From assembly GCA_029378245.1 (NCBI GenBank), contig JARKIF010000043.1, positions 62,001 to 126,000 of the forward strand: a stretch of 64,000 bases of DNA, written 5' to 3'. Position 1 is the first letter of the stretch. Each line of letters starts with the position of its first letter. Origin of the DNA: Roridomyces roridus (Eukaryota; Basidiomycota; Agaricomycetes; Agaricales; Mycenaceae). This document shows positions 24,001 through 35,881 of the stretch, piece by piece. The notes beneath the pieces are model-generated. The model was not told where the DNA came from. It saw only the letters and a program-made list of their open reading frames with translations, and made no database searches. Both the position numbers and the translations under genes were made by a program.

Positions 24001-24408
24001 ACGGAGGGGAAGACGGAGGAGGAGGTCGAGAGGGATTACGAGTTGGCTCTGCATGTCGAGGAGTACCAGATGCGACGAGGGCGGTTTGACCAGTCCCACA
24101 TGATGCGGCTCGGCGCCTTGAAGCAGAAGTGGGGTCTGCGGTTTACTGCCTCATTGACGCCCGGGGTCCCACTCTTGCACGTGGCGATGGATGCAGGGAT
24201 GGAAATGGATGTGGATGAGAGGGCTCCGAGGGCAGGGGAGCAGGGAGACTTGTCAATGCAGGAGGACGAGGGAAAGGCGTCGGAGGATGAGGACAATTCG
24301 GACATTGAGGGTGATGACGCCCATGACGAGCGGGTGGCGGAGATGCTCTTCAAGCTGACTGGCCTTGGGATTGATGCGGAGGAACGGGGTGAGAGTATTG
24401 CAGACTAA
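21011..24408 (+). CDS. KDZ (Kyakuja-Dileera-Zisupton) transposase
   Basis: From the ATG at 21011, ten exons joined by nine short introns give a protein of about 960 residues ending ESIAD. The central part has the blocks I associate with KDZ transposases: FDETGIFLCLCRHG, LVDMLKSGEL, KYYLAVVEHLLKHFGVDLG, GYDIGCHFCTTLNNSELG, CLVGAFHGHAHNRLCQ, GIEDLEGCERRFSRSNALA and FHRQQEITAYFKHMDDF. Upstream is a small Cys cluster (CCPACTYKLEGED) of the CxC type known to accompany KDZ transposases. The C-terminal third is helical and charged, with an acidic end. The enzyme would cut and join DNA by DDE chemistry. All exons remain open, so the gene may be functional. Splice sites were chosen by GT-AG and frame only. 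Confidence 0.85.
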
Positions 24409-24441
24409 CTTGTATTATGTAGAATTTACTTCCTTTTCCGG

Positions 24442-24672
24442 TAAGATCATGATGCGGGATCACTCGGCACGGTTTTATTGCAACGAAACTGTACCTCAAC
24501 ACTATCTACTTGTACCTTGTAAGTCCCTACTGCTTTATTGCGCCTTTATTGCGTCCTTTCTCCCGACTTTTCTTGCATCTAGGGGAAATTCGTTCCAACT
24601 CTTGTAATTAGAATGGACACTAGGGCGCACTGTCCCTTCTACTTAGAAGTGATATATAGGTCCCAAAGGTGC
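24442..24672 (+). repeat. 3' module of KDZ unit (231 bp), copy 1
   Basis: The sequence from TAAGATCATGATGCGGGATC to TCCCAAAGGTGC is repeated at 52308-52538 at exactly the same length with only two or three differences. It lies 33 bases after the KDZ stop codon in one place and 109 bases after the stop of an unrelated Lys/Pro-rich gene in the other. It is probably a transposon terminus with transcript-end signals. Confidence 0.85.
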
Positions 24673-24733
24673 CTCAGAGTGACCCCCCTCCCCCCTCCTA
24701 TAATAGGCAATTTCTTATCTTTGATACCCCTTG
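24673..24733 (+). repeat. Uninterrupted tail of the KDZ unit
   Basis: A C-rich run followed by TATAATAGG and TCTTATCTTTGATACCCCTT. A near-identical tail is found at 57475-57532, on the far side of the long-TIR element, so in the second unit the tail was split by insertion. Confidence 0.7.
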
Positions 24734-25684
24734 TTTGACCGTGCATTCCCCATGTGGAATCAATATCGTATGCTTTCAGCATATCTCCCTTCGTGGTCGA
24801 TTCGGATACCCCTTGAATCGCTGAAGATAGCCTCGAGTCTTCTCGGCGTGTTTTCAGCCACAGCGAATCCACGTTGTCGAGCTATCCCAGCCAGGTCAAT
24901 CAGCCATTGTCCCCAAGCATTACTTCACGACCTCTCGTCAAGTTGCATGACAACCCCAGCTATCTCCTCGTTCCCTGTTGTCCGGCCAGAATGGGGACGA
25001 ACCAGTGATCGTGTGAGGTGAACGAGCAAGGAGGGTGATTGAGACGGTCAGGCACACCTTGGACAAATCTCTTGAAAAGCAGCGAAGGTCTGCCTTTTCA
25101 CCTTCTTTTTATCGCCAACTGATCCCTTTGTCAGTTTGGCAAGCATTTGACCAGACGGCAGAGAAGACACCACTCTCCATACATCATCAAGACCGTGGAT
25201 ATTGTCTTGCCCGCCGAAACACAGTCCCCCGGGGTGCGTTCTTATTCAGACGAGTGTCGCGTTTGGCTGATCCCAGGCTAGCAGTCCTTGCGATTTCCAG
25301 CATTTCTGGTCGGAGTGGGTCGCCCTGGCTTATGGGCTGGTCTTGGAAATTGCCCTCAGCAACTTTGGGAGGGCTTTCCCATGTACCCTTTGCGCAACTT
25401 CACACCCACTACAGACCTCGTGATTGGTACTAAGCATTGACCGCACACCCGACGAGCATGAGGTGGTATCAGTGGGACCTTCTTGTCGCCACAAGGTGAC
25501 ACTCGGCAACGGGCGGCACTTCCAAACTCGTCCCTTTCTCGACAACCTCCATTCATCGTGCTCTGGCGGTCGGCATCAATGACCCGAGCCACGGTATTAT
25601 CCAGACGAAGGAAGATGTGGAGCGGGATTACTCTTTACCGCCAATCCAGTTACTGCATATGCCTGGACTCCTCCCGCTGCGACC
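24734..25684. other. Region with no supported gene
   Basis: A 132-codon frame at 25035-25433 and shorter frames show no domain. From about 25600 the sequence may be the decayed N-terminal part of the F-box/LRR-like gene whose better copy is at 38259-39152. Confidence 0.35.
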
Positions 25685-26146
25685 TTGCCCACCAATGCGT
25701 CTCGAATACGGAGCAGCAAGATGCTAGGATGTAGACAAGTGTATCCGGGAGCAACGGGAGTCGAAGCAGCCTTGCTCAAAAGACTTTGCATCAAATTTCC
25801 CGACCCCGTTATTCTTCGCCGTTTTACTTCATTGACACATTTGGACGTCATGGAGACCAGCGAGGCCACTCTCCAACCCAACGAGATCGCCCAACTGGTC
25901 ACATCGTCCTGGTTGTTGCCCTTCTTGACCCATCTTTCCTTCGCGTCTCCTCAGTTCCCGGTGGCATTGTCCATTCTTTTGGAGTCTTCTCCAGGTTCTG
26001 TTGTATATCGCCCGAGCGCAAAAGCCCATCACGAACCTCAAGAATCATTTTGTCGTTTATCGCTTGGCGCCAACAGACAATTTTATCAACTGGCCGAGGT
26101 ATTGGACCTTGGAGTGCAGTCAGACCATGACCATTTGTGCTCTTAA
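25685..26146 (+). pseudogene. F-box/LRR-like gene fragment, copy 1
   Basis: The frame LLKRLCIKFPDPVILRRF, FTSLTHLDVMETSEATLQPN and CHLSFASPQFPVALSILLE-like text matches the middle and C-terminal parts of the intact gene at 39152-38259 (LLKRLYIGFPVPAILRRF; FTSLTHLDVMEVSEDTLRTN). The N-terminal half and F-box-like region are not readable here, and the frame is disturbed after about 25990, so this is a truncated copy. It precedes an RNase III-fold gene, the same order as in the inverted copy at 39-37 kb. Confidence 0.7.
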
Positions 26147-26559
26147 ACTTGTGTCGGATCTCGCTAACTGGAATGCAGAGTGCGTGTTGGAAGGTGATAA
26201 CTGGCGGCGCGACGCGTAGGGCGCGTTTGGGCTCGCAAAACATCTGTCTTTCATTTCATGTTCTTCAATTCGTGACTGACTTGTTCACCAGGAAGATTGA
26301 AACAACAATTACATCCTGCGACGACCTGCCGATAGTACCTATTGTTCTGTATGATAAACTCCCTTTCCTTTGAATCGCAACATTATCCCAGATACCTTAG
26401 CATATTTTATCATGGACAGCACAATGTATTGTACGACTCGATTGGGCGACTCTCCAGAATGATAATTTTTTGTCGCTCCAGCATTCCTCTTTGTTGAGCT
26501 CTCGCTGTGCTTGTTTGTCCCGAGTGATCTTGCCTTCCACTGCATCTGCCAGCAACACC

Positions 26560-29500
26560 ATGTCTGTCGACATGCAGCACAGCATCACTGAGCGCATGCT
26601 AGACTTTATTACACTCGCCGCCGACCGTATACCGACCTTCCCCTTGCCGCGCGACCAAAGCTGGAAACAAGAATCGTCGGCCAGCATCAGGAAAATGTAA
26701 TCTTACTGGCGCGTTCTGGCAGTAACTGAAGGTAACTGGTGCTCTGGCGTGTCTGGCGCCAGACCGCCAGAATGTTGTCGAACATCTGCCAGAAAGATCA
26801 GAACTGCCAGAATCTGCCAGAATGTTACATTCTGGCTGACTTGACATGGGACCCCCCGGCTCACCTCAAAATCAAACAGTATATCGTGGGCATGGTCTTC
26901 TACAGTGTTAAATATACTTGAAAATGGGATCGGGAGACTCAAGAGTGATGGATTCATACAGACTTAGCTTGTTGAATATTCGAGCACTCAGAGGGCACTC
27001 CTTCAAGCTTGCACCCTCAACAGCTCGAGTCGAGTACCGAGGCTGCCACGCTGGTCCAACTCTTTCGACTTCGGCACTACTTGGCCTTGGAAGATGGGAC
27101 AAATGGCATCTGAATCACACAATCCAATTCAACACTGAGTTTGACAAAAGCCAGGGGCGGGGCGGGGTATCACAAGGGAGAAGGATACGCGGCTTGTAGC
27201 CTCGGAGTCTCGGAGTCATAGTGGGCGACAAGTGGGCGAATGGAATGCAGAGAATATCTCCAAGTCCGTTGCCGAGATGACGTGGATACCGGCGTTTCTA
27301 TGGCCGGTCCACGTGATGTTGTTGACGACTGGATTGGAAAGAATGACAGTGGCCGTCAACAAACTCTTCTTTCCTCCCACCATCTCACTCCCCTCATCTC
27401 CTCCCTCCGTCTCCTCCCTCTCTCTTTTAGTCAGCGAGCTCCAGGGCTCTGAGCTCTCAGGGCAAGTCCTTTCCTGGCATTCGACTCACCGACGGCATAT
27501 CTGATTGTGTATCCCAGGCTCCTCCAATGCAGATCACGACGGAAGACAGCGCAGGAACAGGCTGAAGCCCCGGTACGTGTCTTCGCACATCTCATGTTCT
27601 CTCACTTACCGGTCCCATTAGACCTTTACCCGTCGCTCCCTCCTCGACGTTTTGACACCCCACCGCCGCCGCCGCCGTAGTCGCGGCATCGTTACTCATC
27701 CCCTAGTGATTCCTCGGTGTGGTTTGTGCATATGTTATCTCTTTTCACTCATTGACTGACTCTTAAGTAGAGCCGGCCACACTCCTCTGCAGCGTAAGCG
27801 TACTTCGGTGGTGCGTATAGATTGTCTTTGACTACTTGTACTGCCTGACCCCATCGACAGTGCCGTCCGCGACGCCAGTCTTCCCCGCCGCATTCCCATC
27901 CGCTACACTTCCTCCCGGCTCCCGCTATGTCTGGCGTCACCGCTACCCAACAATGCTGTACATAGTAGTACGTCGCCATGTGTTCTGTTGTTACGTCCCG
28001 TTCCATTCTCACCAACTCCGGACCAATTTTGACCCAACTCCGGTTCCGGCTCCAACAATCCCGGATCAATCTTGACCGGACTCCGGTCCTCGTTCGGACT
28101 TTTGTCCTTCTTCAATTTCATTCCATCCTTCACCCACTCGACCTTACTCCGGTGTAGATATTCACTCCGGTACCTCCGGTTTCTCCGGGGTATCCACCTC
28201 CACTCCGGGGTCCGAGTTTTTTACCTTGTCACTTTCTCCATATTCATCTGAGTATACATCAGTGGGCATTTAGTATATAAACCTCTGTACAACCGCCATG
28301 TAACTCAGTTGGAATATTAACGTTCCTGGTCTATTCGACCTTGGCTGCTCCGAGCCCTCCTCTCCTCCTTTATCGTCTCGTCCGGATTGCTTCCCTTGGA
28401 AGTAGCATAGGGAACCCGGTCACCCTGGGTCTTTGTGGTGTCACCGGTTGGACTCCATCTCCCTCTTCCGACTTTTTGTCCCTCTCCGGAGTCCTTCGTC
28501 CCGGAGTTCCGGTCGTTCTAACTCCGGTCGTCCTTATCCGGGATTCCAGTCAGCCTTGGATCCGGCACCTAACATCTGTCTGGACAAACACAGTACACTG
28601 ACCACTTCTCGCAGCTCCGCTCATGTTTGTGTCGACGCTGTGCATGTTGGGGCGGCGTTCATTCGTCGCAGACATTTGAGTCTTGTCTGATGCTCCGTCT
28701 GGTCCCGGTTTGTGGCTGGGCTTGAGACAAGATAGCATTGCTACTTGTTTTACTCGTCATTAGCTATTTGTTGTATTAGTTTACTGTTAATGCATTTATA
28801 TTTCAATTCATGGGTCTGAATTATGAGGAGCAAGCCTGGGCAAGCTGCCGGGATATGACCTTCTGGCGGAACTGGCGCCAGAATGTAGCTTCTGGCACGT
28901 TCTGGCGCCTGTAATGTCATTCTGGAGCCAGATGACATTCTGGCTTTCTGGCGGTTCTGGCGGTTCTGCTGCCAGAACCGCCAGAAAGAAAACATTTTCC
29001 TGATGAGAGGCAGACTCCACGACAAAGGTAGCGCCCGTAACTCGATAGGCAACACTGTTCCTGACGCGTAGCGTGCTGACAGGAACAGCATATGTGGCCA
29101 TTGCCTTGGCCATTGCATGCGACATCAACGTGAATGGGTACCCAGCGGATGAAGTGAGCCTACACGCGTCTGCCCATCTACTCGTCTTACTAATGCCATG
29201 CAGTTGATCCAGAAATGCATTCTCTCTGAGAAGGTCCTCTCCGCCATCATGCACTACGCAGGGTGCGAGGAGGACCTCGGTGTCGGCCTCCACAAGCATG
29301 ACAAGCGGCCCTACCACGATGCCTTTCTCGTGTATCTCGGCGCACTCTTCTATGAACGTGGCTGCAAGTTCGAACCGCCGGAGCCGTTTCTTATCGCTCT
29401 CTTTGAACCCATCATTGAAGTAGGCCTTGCTGCCTGGGCAGAGCAGTAAGCTGGCGTTCCTCTTCGGCAGTTACGGTCCCTCCCTGACCTCATTGCAGCC

Positions 29501-30154
29501 CCGACGCTGATATGTTGATGGAAGCAGCTCTCCGTGAAGCTAAACAATGTGCGTTTCCTTCCCTTCTCATCCCCACATACTCAAATGACCCTTCGTATAG
29601 CGCGCCAATTTTGCCAGGCTCTGTACGACGCGATCGGGCCTGGAAGCAAGTGACTGAGATTCAAGGTCTGGAGGTACGCGCTGTTCTCCCGCTGAATCGC
29701 GAAATCCATCGTACTGACTATCTCCACAGTTCCTTGTATACGGATGTCAAGGCCACGAACCATATCTCTTCTCCTCGCCTCGCCTTCCCTTCCATTACAA
29801 TACTCATCAGTTTTTCTTGCCCGAGACGCGCTACCCTATCGATATTCTGGTCGTCCCACTTTTCTCGATCATACTGTATCTTCACTCTTGGACCTGTATC
29901 CTCGCCTGCGTGTATCACCCTTCCTTCCCTCCCCTCCCTGGTCACCCTGTATCCAATCTTATCTTGCACAACCCCACAATAGAAGATGAATCAATTCCTT
30001 CAAACCTGCATGCATTCGTAAACTCAATATAAGACGTGGCAACCGCCTGTTTCTCCGCATTGGGTCCGGCTGGTCTCTGAGAAGCTGAAGCTGTTGTTGG
30101 AGACGGAAGCGACGGCCAGCCTGGGTAGGAAGGTAGAGCACCCTTGGCTGTGTC
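26560..30154 (+). pseudogene. RNase III-fold family gene, copy B, split by a transposon
   Basis: Exon 1 starts at the ATG at 26560 (MSVDMQHSITERMLDFITLA) and is cut at 26684 by a TIR element. Reading resumes at 29006 with READSTTK, an intron, VLTGTAYVAIALAIACDIN, an intron, then CILSEKVLSAIMHYAGCEED, HDAFLVYLGALFYERG and LFEPIIEVGLAAWAEQ, an intron (GTAAGCTGG), and PDADMLMEAALREAKQ. The helix pattern and spacing fit ribonuclease III (LGD-helix, S-N/E-x-L helix, D-x-F-E-A-x-x-G-A helix). The nuclease positions are changed: GT replaces GD, and DAFL replaces D-x-x-E. Further exons reach EDESIPSNLHAF at about 29990 and stop near a second element at 30156. As it stands it cannot make a full protein. 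Confidence 0.6.
26685..29005 (+). mobile_element. TIR element with TTCTGGC repeats, in copy B
   Basis: The ends are inverted copies: CATCAGGAAAATG at 26685-26697 and CATTTTCCTGATG at 28993-29005. Beyond these 13 bases the similarity continues through a CTGGCG...GTTCTGGCAG stretch. Both subterminal zones (26700-26850 and 28855-28990) are packed with TTCTGGC/GCCAGAA heptamers in both orientations. The interior has only short frames and a stretch of ACTCCGG repeats (28010-28560). It is probably a non-autonomous DNA transposon of 2.3 kb. No clear target duplication could be fixed because the flanking bases are part of a disrupted exon. Confidence 0.7.
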
Positions 30155-30384
30155 GATAATGCATCATTCCAGTTATCCGTGGGATGCATGATGCATTATT
30201 ACTGACCTTTTACCGCCGGTAGTTCAGTAGTGTAATGCATTATCCCGCAAATTGAGCACTGCCCCTCAGATAAGTCAAACCCTGCACTTAATGCTCACCT
30301 AAGCTGAAAATAAGTCTCCCCGGCATCTCCGGCACACTCCGAGAACTTCGGATTTTCCACTCAATGATGATGCCGCGTCGGCCG

Positions 30385-31465
30385 AGAACAAAATACTTGC
30401 TCACTTTACGCCTCACACGTGCCGCTCAATATGGCAATTTGATGGGGGCAGTGAAAGGCTGTGCTTAATCGGCGGAAAAGCTATCAATTGATCACATCAC
30501 GGCACACATGGAATATTTGCCAAGTCAAATCAAAGTCGAATTGTGCTCGAGTACACTAATTAGAGTAGTAGCTAGGTATTAGGAGGATGGGGGTATGTAA
30601 TGTAGTTAGTTTGGAATGAATTCGGAGGGAGATATGCGGGATATTGTGCGGGATAAGGAGAATACGGGTATTGATAGGGTATGGGTAGTGGAAAGCAAAC
30701 GCCGGCTGTCGAGGCAGCGACAAGGGTGAGCCGGGCACGGTGGTGGACGGTCCCGGCAGCGGCGTGGTCGATGGTCCTACCGCAGATGCTGTTGATGGTA
30801 CTTCCCGGGGCTCAGCCGATCCCTTCGCCTTGTGCTCGCTGGTGACGCCAGCTCCATACGCGCGGGCTGGGAGGATCGAAAGGAGATGGAGATGACGAGA
30901 AGGGAGCGGACAAGCCAGTCATCAATGTTGGGGTGGGAGGCGGGCAGTCAGGAATGAGGGATCGACAACGACGGGCGCGCACAGCGTGGAGGCGACGGCA
31001 GCTAGACGAACCGCTGGGTCGAGAGGGATGAGACGGGGCTTGGGGAGCAGCGGGTGTCTCGCCGTGGGAGACAGATAGTGGAATCCATCGAAAATAGACC
31101 TTCAAATGCTTTTCAGGACTATCACACACTGCGAGCCATTCAGATTCGTTAGAGAGCAGGACCATTGTCACGCACCACTACAAAGTATTTCCCTTTGTTT
31201 TTTCCTTTACCACATCTTTGGAGGGGAAGCACCGTCTTGCATATCCCACATTTGTAGGCTGGGGCAGGCGGCATCGTCGTGGGGAGAGGGAGAGGAGCGA
31301 GATGAAGGGAGGAGGGAAGCGCGACGTGATGTTTACTAACAAATAACCAACGGCCAGCAGCGGCACGACTGACTGCCGCGATATCTGCCGAAAGCACTGC
31401 CCTTCACTGCCCCCATCAAATTGCCATATCGAGCGGCACGTGTGAGGCGAAAAGTCAGGAGTGGA
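30385..31465. repeat. Nested inverted-repeat pair inside the 3.9-kb element
   Basis: The segment ACGTGCCGCTCAATATGG through GGGGGCAGTGAAAGG (about 30402-30465) recurs as its reverse complement at about 31385-31450, with weaker similarity continuing outward. The pair bounds about 1.1 kb of GC-rich sequence and could be a second, nested transposon. No gene inside. Confidence 0.55.
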
Positions 31466-33997
31466 ACAAAATTGATTTTGCAACATTTGTTGTTGATTCT
31501 GTCAATGAGCTTACACCCCTGAATCAAATCCATTGGTGCCCATTGGCGCAGAGCACTCTGCTACTGCTCCCACCCGTTAATCCCGATAGCGAGCCCAAAT
31601 ATTGACCAGTTGGGACGGAAGAACGCACCCTGCCGCTCCAAACGGCGGAAACATTGGGTTTCAAGGCCCACCACTCCGCCGGGGCAGTACAGGCTCGACT
31701 CTCGAGGCCGGGTACCTGGTAGGGGCGGGTGCCAGGCGGGCTTTTGCACGACTGCAATGTACCGCGTGGGGTTTGTGATTGACGGAGACACCGGCTGCTA
31801 TTGGTCACATTCACGGCGCGTTTTCTGGCGTGGGGCAATGGCGGACAGCAAACAACGTCGTTTGCAATGCTCATGGAGCGTGCACAGTCATTGGGAGCAG
31901 CAACGAATAAACACTGGAGGATGCACGTTGACCTACGTTGACTCGGCATTTGATATGGATCTTGGCAAAGATGCCGTACAGGTACGGATGCAATCCAGCT
32001 TGATGCCAGCGCATCTCTTCTTCTACCGCCTCCGACTCGCTCGTCTCTACCCTCATCACCTTTTCCGCACTCCGCCTCTGCCCTTGCTACTGACCTGGCT
32101 TCGACAACTCAAGACGAGACAAGTTAGTTTGGAGCAGCACGGATAGATGGGCGGGACCGTCTCTTGGGCCGAATGTAGGTGCGCCAATCCGCTCATTCTT
32201 TACTCGGCGTCGTTGGACCTCCCACCCTCTGGCTACGGTCCGTTTGCCCGCGATATCCGTCTGTGTCTTGGCATGGATCACTTGACGCCATCACTCCCTT
32301 CGCGGCCCACCGACTTTCCCTCCTGCGGTTTTCGTCGGCTTGCCCTCACGTAGCCCGTGCAGCAAGACCCCCGGTGGATATTCACACATACAGGCGCACC
32401 TGGTGTGAGCGGCGCACAGCCCGGATGTTGTCTGCAGACTACGACGCCGGGTTTCGCTTTGCACGCAGGCTCATTCTTGACCCCGCGTGGTCCAACAGCA
32501 TGTGACCCTCGATGTTGCAATGTGCAACTAATGTGTATTCTCACCGGTCGTACGTCGGCGCCAGGACTTGAAAAGAAGTCTGCCGATTACGAGAACTTAC
32601 TTGCTAAGTTCTCGTTCTTTTAAAATTCAGTCAGGCCAGAATCCGGACAACTTTTTATACGGATTCAGACTTTTGATGAAGGCGGCTGTGCTGTTTCCTT
32701 TTTGCGGCTACAATCAGCAATTTTGACAGCTGCCATCAGTGAGTTTTTCCTTTCTCTCCAGAGCATTCAATTTCCGCTGAAATGACCTGAAATTTTGCAA
32801 GCACACTCCTAGTACCTGGACTCGAGTTTTGTTCCCCCAAGGTGAGGTCTCATTTCGGATATTACATATGATATCTGTGATTTGCCTGTTGTTTGCAATC
32901 ATTCCCTTTTGAGTCAACCGGAGACCCTGGATCTCTGGGATGCGGTTAGGCTGAAGAAGGAAGTGTAATATTGCCTAGAACCCCCTCCTTGTAAATTACA
33001 ACAAATCCTCGCAGCCGAAAGAACATACATTCTGTGATGGATGTTGATATGCATCAGCACTGATTCCCCATGTCCTCACTGAGATTCCATCTTTTGTGTG
33101 AGATATTGGAGCAGATTGAGGACAAATCTCTGTCTGAAAGTGTGCACAGAGCCCACATTTCCCTCAAAACCCTGGATGGTCTAGACTAGATCACCAAGTG
33201 ACTGCTCCACGGCCTACGGGCTGCTGGCCTGTTGAGTACTCGTCTTTTTCACCACAGTTACACCAAGATGTAGTGAGCTCTGGGTCCTGTTGAGACAGAA
33301 GGTTCAAATGACACCAGACAAACTACTTAATGTTGACTTAATGTTCTGCTATTAGCTACCCTGGGCTTGGCAGTGTAAGGCAAACTGACTGCAAAAATGT
33401 ATACATAGGCTCTTCCTTGAGTTGTCTAGGGCACTGTGGGGCATTTTCGATGCTCTTCCAGTTGGATATTTGGGACAGAGCAATGAGGGATCAAAGATTG
33501 ATCAAAGGTGTCACAATCATCACGTCACTGCAAGCCGGATTCTCTACACAGCCACACATTCACATTTGATTTCACCCAACACACTGTGTACATCATTCAC
33601 ACAAGTAAGTTCTCGTCTATGCCGTGCTCTGCAACGGCCCGTACCCCCAAGTATCAGCCGAGAGCTCAAGCGCTCAAGGTTGACCCAGTCGGCGACCCGA
33701 TTCTGCGCCGGGGGAATTTTCAATGTGCAAGCCGAAGTTCATCCGAGCCGGGATCGGCCGAGAAGGCAAGTGCCGAAGGAGTATATGACGGGAGCTGTAC
33801 GCATCGCCACTTTTTTTTTTTTCTTCCATCAGCGCAAAATCCGAACAGATGCGCCATTGATCCATGATGGCTGGTGCATCAAAGAGAAAGGTGCTTGTTA
33901 CACGAATTGACCCTTCGGTCGAAAGGACAGCAGTCGCAAACAAAGAAACTCATTAATAAACTGAAGAACCGACAGGGAAATAAAACCTCCAAATAAT
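31466..33997. other. Interior of the 3.9-kb element, no supported gene
   Basis: Open frames such as 31610-32146 (plus) lack known motifs. From about 32690 to 33420 the sequence turns AT-richer with no frames. A run of T residues at 33812-33822 is the only low-complexity feature. Confidence 0.4.
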
Positions 33998-34079
33998 AAC
34001 TGTACCCTCGGGACAATGCATTATTGACCCTTGGCCCGGCGGTGAGACGTCGGTAATAATGCATCATGAATCCCACGGA

Positions 34080-35800
34080 TTACTGGGCACGTTGCATTAT
34101 TGGTACGGTTATTACACCGTAGAGACCTTGCTGCAACGAGTGCTTGCCAAACGCGAATTCGGGCTTTTTGATGCTTCGGAGAACGCTTGCTCTTAAACTT
34201 TCGTAATCTTCAGATTCTTGTTGAATGCGATTGAATAGTATGTATGTACTACAGATTGTGGGTGGTAGAGGTACAGATAACGGTACATGGCTGGAGCCAC
34301 AAATCGAGTGGAGTGGGTGTTCGTATGTGGCATGGGTTGCTAGTAGAGATAAGGGACAGTGAGAAAATAGAGCGGACTGCTCAAGATCGTCGGAAAGCAG
34401 GTCCAATATAGCTAAGTAATCCGAGAGAGGAATCGTCCTGCGCCTCGAGAAAGTTTGTAAATCTGGGAAAATTGTCGGCCAAGGCGACGATATCGACCAT
34501 TTCATCCGAGGGTAAAATGAGCAGGCCACTGGTACGAGACCGAGCCTGCAGAATGCATGAGCATAATCAAGCACTGGTGAAAGAAGCGGACGCACGTCCA
34601 CAAGGTCCTCCGGAAACGCGCTTAGTTGCAGCGGTGTCGGCGTGATTTCTTGTGAGACCTTGACGCCTGGGATGCTCTGTGAACCCAGGAGGACGACGAT
34701 GGGCCACAGAACATACGTTTCGGCGGGCGTGGTACCAGTGGTGGTCCTCCCCGAACAGAAGAATGACAGCGCGGACTGAGGAAGTGGTCGGTACGAAGAA
34801 AAGAGAATAATACCGTAGCTGCGAGGGCTCTCTCCTCACTTTTTGCATCATTGAAGTAGTACGAGGGATGACGTTGCAGAGGACATTCGTGCCAGTGGGG
34901 ATCTTGATCGCCGTCTTCAAATTTGACGAGCAGCAATGGTAGCGAAGGGCGGTCGATGCAGCGAGGGAAAGGGAAGCCACATTATTGAGCAAGTCTTCTA
35001 CAGTAACGACGGGGTGGGTAGTGATGTCACTGATGTGGGGGAAAAGAAAGAAAATGATTGTATGCGTCTGATGCCAATTGATCCAGGAACTACCACCGAG
35101 ACGTCGACCGTGACGCCGCCAGGAAGCCAAACTACAAGCAGTCAGAACAACATGGAGAACATGATTCAAGGGCACAAACGTTGTCGTCGGCCGGATGGTA
35201 CAGCGTCACCAAAGACCCCGTCTCATCCTGCCAAGCAAACGGTGTACCACCAGCCAAAACGCTGGATGTGCGGAAAGCGGGCGGTTGGTGAGTAGGACCT
35301 GGGAGTGTGCGTCAGCGCTGCTAACAGCACCTAGCCCCAACAAGCATACCAAAGTCGAGACGCTGACGTGGCTTGGACGTGGCGTGAAAGGTCACAGGTG
35401 TCTTGGACGGCGACGATGACGAGGTACGCTTGCGCTTCCTGCAGGGCATTTTTGGCCCGTCTTCGGAACCAACTGGAGCGAAGGGAGGACGGGAAGAATT
35501 CAGCCGCAGCAGGCAATCCATCCTGTGAGAGGTCGCTGGGATCAACGCTGAAAACGGACCGTACCACCGGAAACCCGTGAAAACCATTCGCCTGCACAGG
35601 GAAAACGTCTGGCCCAGGGAGCGCCATGGTCCGCTGCCGCGGCCGCTCGTCTGGTACTCATGGTGAGGATTGACAAACAAGAGCGCTGAATGAAACTGAT
35701 ACCTTGATGCCACGCCGACAGAAGGCTCCGCGGGGAGGGGCCTTTCATCAACACTGGGCCGATCGAGTCGAGTATCCCGAGGGTCGTTACCATGGATAAC
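34080..35800 (-). CDS. Unrecognised multi-exon gene
   Basis: Several minus-strand exon-like frames follow one another. An ATG at 35627 begins MALPGPDVFPVQANGFHGFP and continues through SVFSVDPSDLSQDG; then, after an intron, TPFAWQDETGSLVTLYHPAD, then LPGGVTVDVSVVVPGSIGI, and finally a long frame 34601-34080 (LFNRIQQESEDYESLRASVL). Composition and intron borders look genic, but I cannot name a family, and the joins are not proven. The 3' end touches the right terminus of the 3.9-kb element, so the original end may have been lost. Confidence 0.35.
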
Positions 35801-35881
35801 TGGAGGTCGGGCTGCCCGCGTAAGTCGTGGACTTGAGCAGGTTCCTGTCTGGCATTAAAACACCACAGGTTGAGACGGAGG

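Larger units (their letters stand above)
30156..34100. mobile_element. 3.9-kb element with compound palindromic termini
   Basis: The ends are inverted repeats of about 100 bp. Left, ATAATGCATCATTCCAG, then ATCCGTGGGATGCATGATG, CATTATTACTGACC, ACCGCCGG and TAATGCATTATCCCG (30156-30255). The reverse complement of 33998-34100 gives ATAATGCAACGTGCCCAG, ATCCGTGGGATTCATGATG and so on. Each terminus is also a near-palindrome built on TGCATTAT. The interior has no recognisable coding region, so the element is likely non-autonomous or dead. Its left end abuts copy B and its right end abuts the unrecognised minus-strand gene at 34.1-35.8 kb. Confidence 0.6.

Noticed and set aside
34080..34601. RNase III-fold copy G
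   Set aside because: It lies next to copy C on the same strand, but the S/T-E-K helix and the aromatic-Gly-Ala helix are absent.
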